Source of the DNA: Pisaster brevispinus
Taxonomy: Eukaryota > Echinodermata > Asteroidea > Forcipulatida > Asteriidae
Reading direction: 5' to 3'
DNA length: 64,000 nt
Assembly (NCBI GenBank): GCA_023634235.1
Contig: JAMKCF010000001.1
Span: forward strand, 5,334,758-5,398,757
Below the pieces are notes generated by a model that saw only the letters and a program-made list of their open reading frames with translations, ran no database searches and had not been told where the DNA came from. The number at the start of each line of letters is the position of its first letter. Positions within the stretch are counted from its first letter, which is position 1. Below, piece after piece: positions 25,801 through 31,800 of the stretch. Both the position numbers and the translations under genes were made by a program.

Positions 25801-28800
25801 GAGCACAACCTGAGATCGAAATTGTTGTTTTTTTTCTTGACGGTGGAAAATTGGATGGTTTGGAGAAAAACCCTTGTGGCATGGGAGAGAACCAATGCAC
25901 AACTCTACTCACATATGGCCTTGGCCGAGAATCGAACCAGGGTCGCATTGGTGAAAGGCGAGAGCTTTACGTATGCAAACCGAGTCAAATTCAGTTTTGT
26001 GATGCACTCATTTTCCCAGTAGATAGAGTCTAAGTAGGATTTGAAACTTTGCATGGTGGAAGTATAACTAAGTAAGGTTTGCGGTGAAAATCTCTACTGG
26101 TCAAAACGTTGAATCGTTAACCACCGGTTCTTTTCAGAACCTACACTACTCAAAAGAGATTTTCACATGGTGTTACCGCAAACCTTACTTAGTTAGATAG
26201 AGTCCTCATGAAAGTGAGGAAAAATGTTCAAGTCTCTTACCTAACTTCATTTCATTTGGTGTTCTTTCAGAGGGAAATTTGAGACATGACGTCATCGGAC
26301 ATTAAAAATAAATTTGTCCGTACGTTCCAAAGATGAATTTTTGGCACCAGTCAGAAGCTCAAATTCGATGCTATTTTGATTGAACATCATCAAAATGCAG
26401 GAATGAACTTTTTAAAGAAATTGTAGAAATATGTACAGACCATGTATTTAAAAAATGTGACATCGTGAGATGTTTTGGGGTTTTACAAAAATTGCACTTG
26501 AAGGGTATCAAGTACTGGCATTTTACTCCATTTTAACAGGTTAAAAACTGCTATAGGTCCAAGACTAAACAAATTGAGAATGCCGTTTATATTTGATTGT
26601 TAATTTGGGTTTTTACCCTACACCGATGTGTGTTAGAACTGTATACTCAGTACTTTCCCGAGTTCTGTGAAAATATCACACTCATATTACTCGGGTGGGA
26701 TTCGAACCCACGACCTTTGCGATTCTAGAGCAGTGTCTTACCAGCTAGACCACAGAGATTGCCCGGTAGCTAGAGGCAGTTCGAATCCTATATTTTAGCA
26801 GCGGATTCCGCAACGATTTAATAAATGTTATTTTTGCATCGGGGATAAAGATTCTTTATCCCCGATGCAAAATTAACATCTATTAAATATATTTGATTGG
26901 TATGTTTTTGAGTCTGTTTCTGAGATTATTTTGTTGCTCTAATTTCAGGGGTCGCTGGATTTGCTCATCATGTTTGAACCCAGTTCGCCGTAAGTCCAAG
27001 AGTAAACAAGTAGAGAAGGCCAGAAAAGCGGCTCTAGCCCTGAAGAGGAAGAAGCGAGTGGCAAAGAGGAGGAAACAAGAGGAGGAAAGACTCGCTGCCA
27101 AGAAAGCTAAGATTGTGTTCGGGGTCAAGGTAAATCTCATTTCACTCCTTCGGCATTTCAGGCACAGTATTCAGTTTCCATTTGAATTTGTATAATGGGC
27201 CATTCAGAATAGTCAATGTTAAATTGTTTGATTTTATTTATTTTTTTTTTAAACTGAGAGTGGGTGGGTCACAAGAAATAACTGATAATCGAAATTCAGT
27301 TTTTATTAAAAAAAAAAGTTATATAATTAACAAGTGAAAAAGAAGAAAAAAAAGTATCCAGCTGACCAAGATCGTAAATTTTATTCCTGATAAACCACAA
27401 AGGTGTTTGTTTAAGCCAGAAAAAAAAACCCATTGAAAACTACTGATGTTGGAGACCTTTGGTCTAAAATATCTTGTTCATTTGAGGCATTACATGTACT
27501 TTGTTCTTCAGTGTATAGATTATATTATAAAGCCGATCAATATTTAACAATTTAGGGTGGATGGGTGGGTCAAAACGATTTAAAAAAAAAACAAATTGAA
27601 ATCTTTGAACATTGACTATTCTGGCATTACGGGAAAGCTCCATTGAAGAATTTCTGAGATTTGGCAACAAAACTTGGGTCATTAAACTTGATTTATAATG
27701 GATGAGCAGTTAATCGGCCTGGGGCAGTTAGCAGCCCTACTAGTTTGTGGAAATTATTCAATTTTGTCCACTGAAAATGAATTACATGGAGATAACAGGT
27801 GTGAGCTGTCAGGCGAAAGGATGTTTCAATTGAGTCCCTTAATGGTCTTTTCCAGCTGAAGGACCGAGCCGAAGGAAAATGTCACCAAAAGCATGAGGGT
27901 ATAGACTGTGCAAGTCTCGCGCGTATTCGAACATTTGGATCCGTTAAAGTGCGTGAGTTTGTTTCTTTAACGCTTTAAAGCAATGTACGTGGGACACAGT
28001 GGTCCCAAAAATGTTCAAATATGCGCGAGACTTGCACAGTCTATACATGATTGGTAGAGCTGACAAACAAAAAAGTTGCAGACAGTGTTAATGTTTTGTG
28101 TGATCAACCACAAAACACATACATATACATGAAATAACAAACTTGTGAAAATTTGGGCTAAATCCATTGTGTGAGTCGGGAGAAAATAGTGAAAAACCAA
28201 ATTTTTCAGCATGTTATTATTATTATTATTATTAATATTATTATTATTATTTATTTGCCAAAACAGTACATAACAAAATACAAGACAATATACCCCGAGA
28301 TGGGCGAGGGACAGCAAAAGCAAATACATACTATGATCCGTAGATCTGTTGCCCCACATCTGGGGTACAAAGGATATAAATAAGATAAACATTACTGTAC
28401 ACAAAGCAATAATAAAAGCAGATAATTATACAATACTAAAATGAATAACAAGTTAGAATGAAAATAAATAAATAAATGTAAACACATTGTCCTTAATTTT
28501 AGTTATAACAAACAAAATTAGCAGTTGCCTTTTTTGGTTTTAGGTTTTCAGATACAGTTTTCTCAATTATGTCTTCACTTCGGAGGGAAATATTTGACAG
28601 AAAAAAATTGGTTCTTCTATGAACTTCACAATCAGCAAGCTTTCAGACTAAAATGGAACAATTATGTTTTTTATCCTTAGCAATCCTGTGTAATATCTTT
28701 AAGAAGTGTATACAAAACTTAAACTTCTTAAAATCATCGTGCTTGGTTTTGTTTTCATTGTTAGATCGCAGAAGACATCGTCAGCAAGATGCTGAGGTAC

Positions 28801-31800
28801 AGGGACAGTGGGCCATTCAGGACGACTCCAGATCGCTCAGAGGTAAACATACATATGTGACGTACATGTACAGTCCGTTTCTCTTGTGGTTTATTACCCG
28901 GTAAACATACATGTAATAATAATAATAATAATAACTAGTTCTTATATAGCGCATTTCACAATAACGTCTCAATGCGCTTTACATTAGTGCCCTGGTCATT
29001 GGGCCAATAACATTCCTGTAATCTTTCTCAGCTCCCTGGGGAGTATACAGCCCAGGCTGCCGTGGCGCTCCGAAGGCTTTTTCAAACACAATATCAACCT
29101 CTACCCTCGCAGGTACCCATTTATACCCCTGGGTGAAGAGAAGCAATTATAGTAAAGTATCTTGCTCAAGGACACAAGTGTCATGACCGGGATTCGAACC
29201 CACACCCCGATGACTTAACCATCGAAACTTGAATTCGATGCTCTAAACCACTCGGCCACATGACACCTCTGTGTACACAGAGAATCTTGATTTCAACTTC
29301 AGATAAAGAATCGAGATGAGGTGTTTCCACCAGGCGTGTTTTTGTTCCCACTCAAGTCTGATTTCAGATTTTGTTGCCCTTAGAAAAATCTGGAAAGTTG
29401 TTAATAACAAGGCCTGAAAAGTCTATAAGAGCCTATACTATGTGCAGGGTTGTCACCGTGCTTGCAGGGCTCGAATTTGAATCTGGACCGCCCGCCCGAG
29501 GCCAGTGATTTTAGCCTCGGGCCAGTGAACTCATGACCTGACAAGTCCGGCGGTCTGGTGCTTTTTAATTATTACAATTACATTTATTTCAATGTTGCCA
29601 AAAAAGATTACATTTGTGTATATCGTTAAAGTTAAGGTACATGATAATGAATATATAAAGGCAGACCAGAGAAGTAGTAGAGACAATAACAATTTACACA
29701 AAAGTTAAATAAATAATCACAAACAGGACAACACTTAGGCATAGGGTGAAGCAAAAGCTTTTGTTCCCGTACCTATACGGACAGACAAACAATTGAAGAA
29801 CAGCCACTGTGTAATCTCTCTAACGGAAAGAAATGATGTTCCAATGTTGACCTTCAAGAGTCTGGTATTTATACAATTATGTTGAGTATCAACATATACT
29901 ATTAAACCCATAAGACAAATTAGATAAATCTTCTCTTAGTGCTTGTTCAACTGAAAACAATTAACATGTTAAACTGTGTAGAAAGCTCTTTTTCGCGAAG
30001 ACTTCGGTCTTGTGAATTAAACTCTGTTCTGGTAAACATTTTGAGCTACAAGCCTTGAGGTCCTGTGGTATTTTACCTCAAATTCGGTCAGCGCATTTTA
30101 CAAGGGAATAACTGGTTTTCCCGAGCATGCGTAGACACCTCAAGTCTTTGGTCAAGGCGTTTGTAACTGGCTTTGTATGCTATCGCGTAATGCACTGATA
30201 GAGGGCATTTACTCTCATGCTATTGCATTGTTCTGAAACACCCTCTAGCCTTCAATGTTTGTTGCATTTATTGTAGCACACAAAGTAACGTGATAAACAA
30301 AGACTACAAGCCTGTAAATGGGAGAACAATGTGGCTGTTTGTGTGTCGTACGGGTTTGTGCGTTGTGTACATCAGGATTGCATTGTGGTCTGCATGAATC
30401 TTGCGGCGTTTTCGCTACGTTCGGGATCACAAAGTTAAGACAGCACTAAATTTGGTCTAGTGACAACCATGACCATGTGCATATGTATGTCGGCCCCTAT
30501 ACTTGATAAAATGTTCCTCCTTTTTCCCAAGGATCAAATGTCATGCGTGGTTTCCACCCAACCCTCCCCCTACAAAGACTCCCCACCCCCTACAAAGACT
30601 CCCCACCCCTTACAAAGTTGTCGTCCCCCCCCCCCCCTCCATAAGTTGCTCCCTTGCTCTTTTTGTTTTGCTTTTTTTAATGAGATATTGGCTAACATCA
30701 CAAGGCCGTACGTCCACTTCAATTATTATTATTTGTTTTTAGTTGTTCAGGAACAAAATAAAGTTTGTAATGGGGGGGGGGGGGCAGATGACTGGTTTCC
30801 CATTAACACCCCCAACCCCCACCCCCAACCCCCACCCCCATCTCCGCCCAACCCCCCAGAACTCTCAAGGAAAAAAAAAAGAAAGATGTGATATACCTTT
30901 TTTGCTGCTGTCTGAAATCGGAACCAGATTGAAAATCCATTTGACCTTTGACCTATTTTGCAGGACCCGGAGTACGAGGAAGTCATCACTTCCCCCATAG
31001 ATCTCCACATGATGCAAAACAAGTGCTGCAACAACCACTACCAGAACCAGCAGTCATTCCTTAAAGACGTCCGCCTCTTGTTCAACAACGCCAAGCAATA
31101 TTATGAGGTGAGGCAAACTAAAGGGCTATTCCTAAATAATAGGCAATGACCCCATGATGTACTGACATAGCAGATGGCTACTGTCTGTCCATGGTCTGCC
31201 ATTTTTTTGAGTCAAATATTTGTTGTATTTATAAGGTGGCATGTATACAATTAAAGGTAGGATCATAGATTGCCTTTTGTCAGCGTAATGATGATTTATA
31301 GGTAAAATTGCAAAGAAAAATGCATTAACAGTGTGAAAGTTTCAGCTGAATATTCATGTAGTGTCTGCTTGCTGTGAAAAGGGCAAAAACTGTCACAGTA
31401 TTTTCACAAGAATGTCAATCCATCCACATTTAACGAGGTGACAGACGGTACAAACCAGGCTTTTAGCCTGGATTTAAAAATAGGGTGTCCAAATTTGACT
31501 GGATTGAAAACAGGGTGACAACCTTTTTAGCGGTGATTAGCGGGGTCCATTAGGTTAGGACATCATGGCATATGAATTGACCAGTGTGTCATTAACCCTT
31601 TCCTTACCATAGGCGACTTTAGTCGACTGCACTCATACCCCCTCTTCCTTACCATTGACGACTTTAGTCGACCAAGCTTGCACACAAAAAAGCACTCAAG
31701 CCTGAGCACAAAGGCCATTTGAAATAAAGTTGTAGTTTTGTCCATGTTCACCCTCCATACCCAAGCTTACCATCATTGGAAAGAGAGAGATCGGATCTTT

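Noticed and set aside
25453..25902. 149-codon minus-strand open frame
   Set aside because: Spans the end of a piggyBac-like MITE and a tRNA-derived SINE.
28015..28404. 129-codon minus-strand frame with an Asn run
   Set aside because: The Asn run is an (ATT)n microsatellite inside a nested retroposed insert.
30460..31034. Proline- and glycine-rich open frames on both strands
   Set aside because: Produced by C- and G-rich simple repeats just before BAZ1B exon 24.
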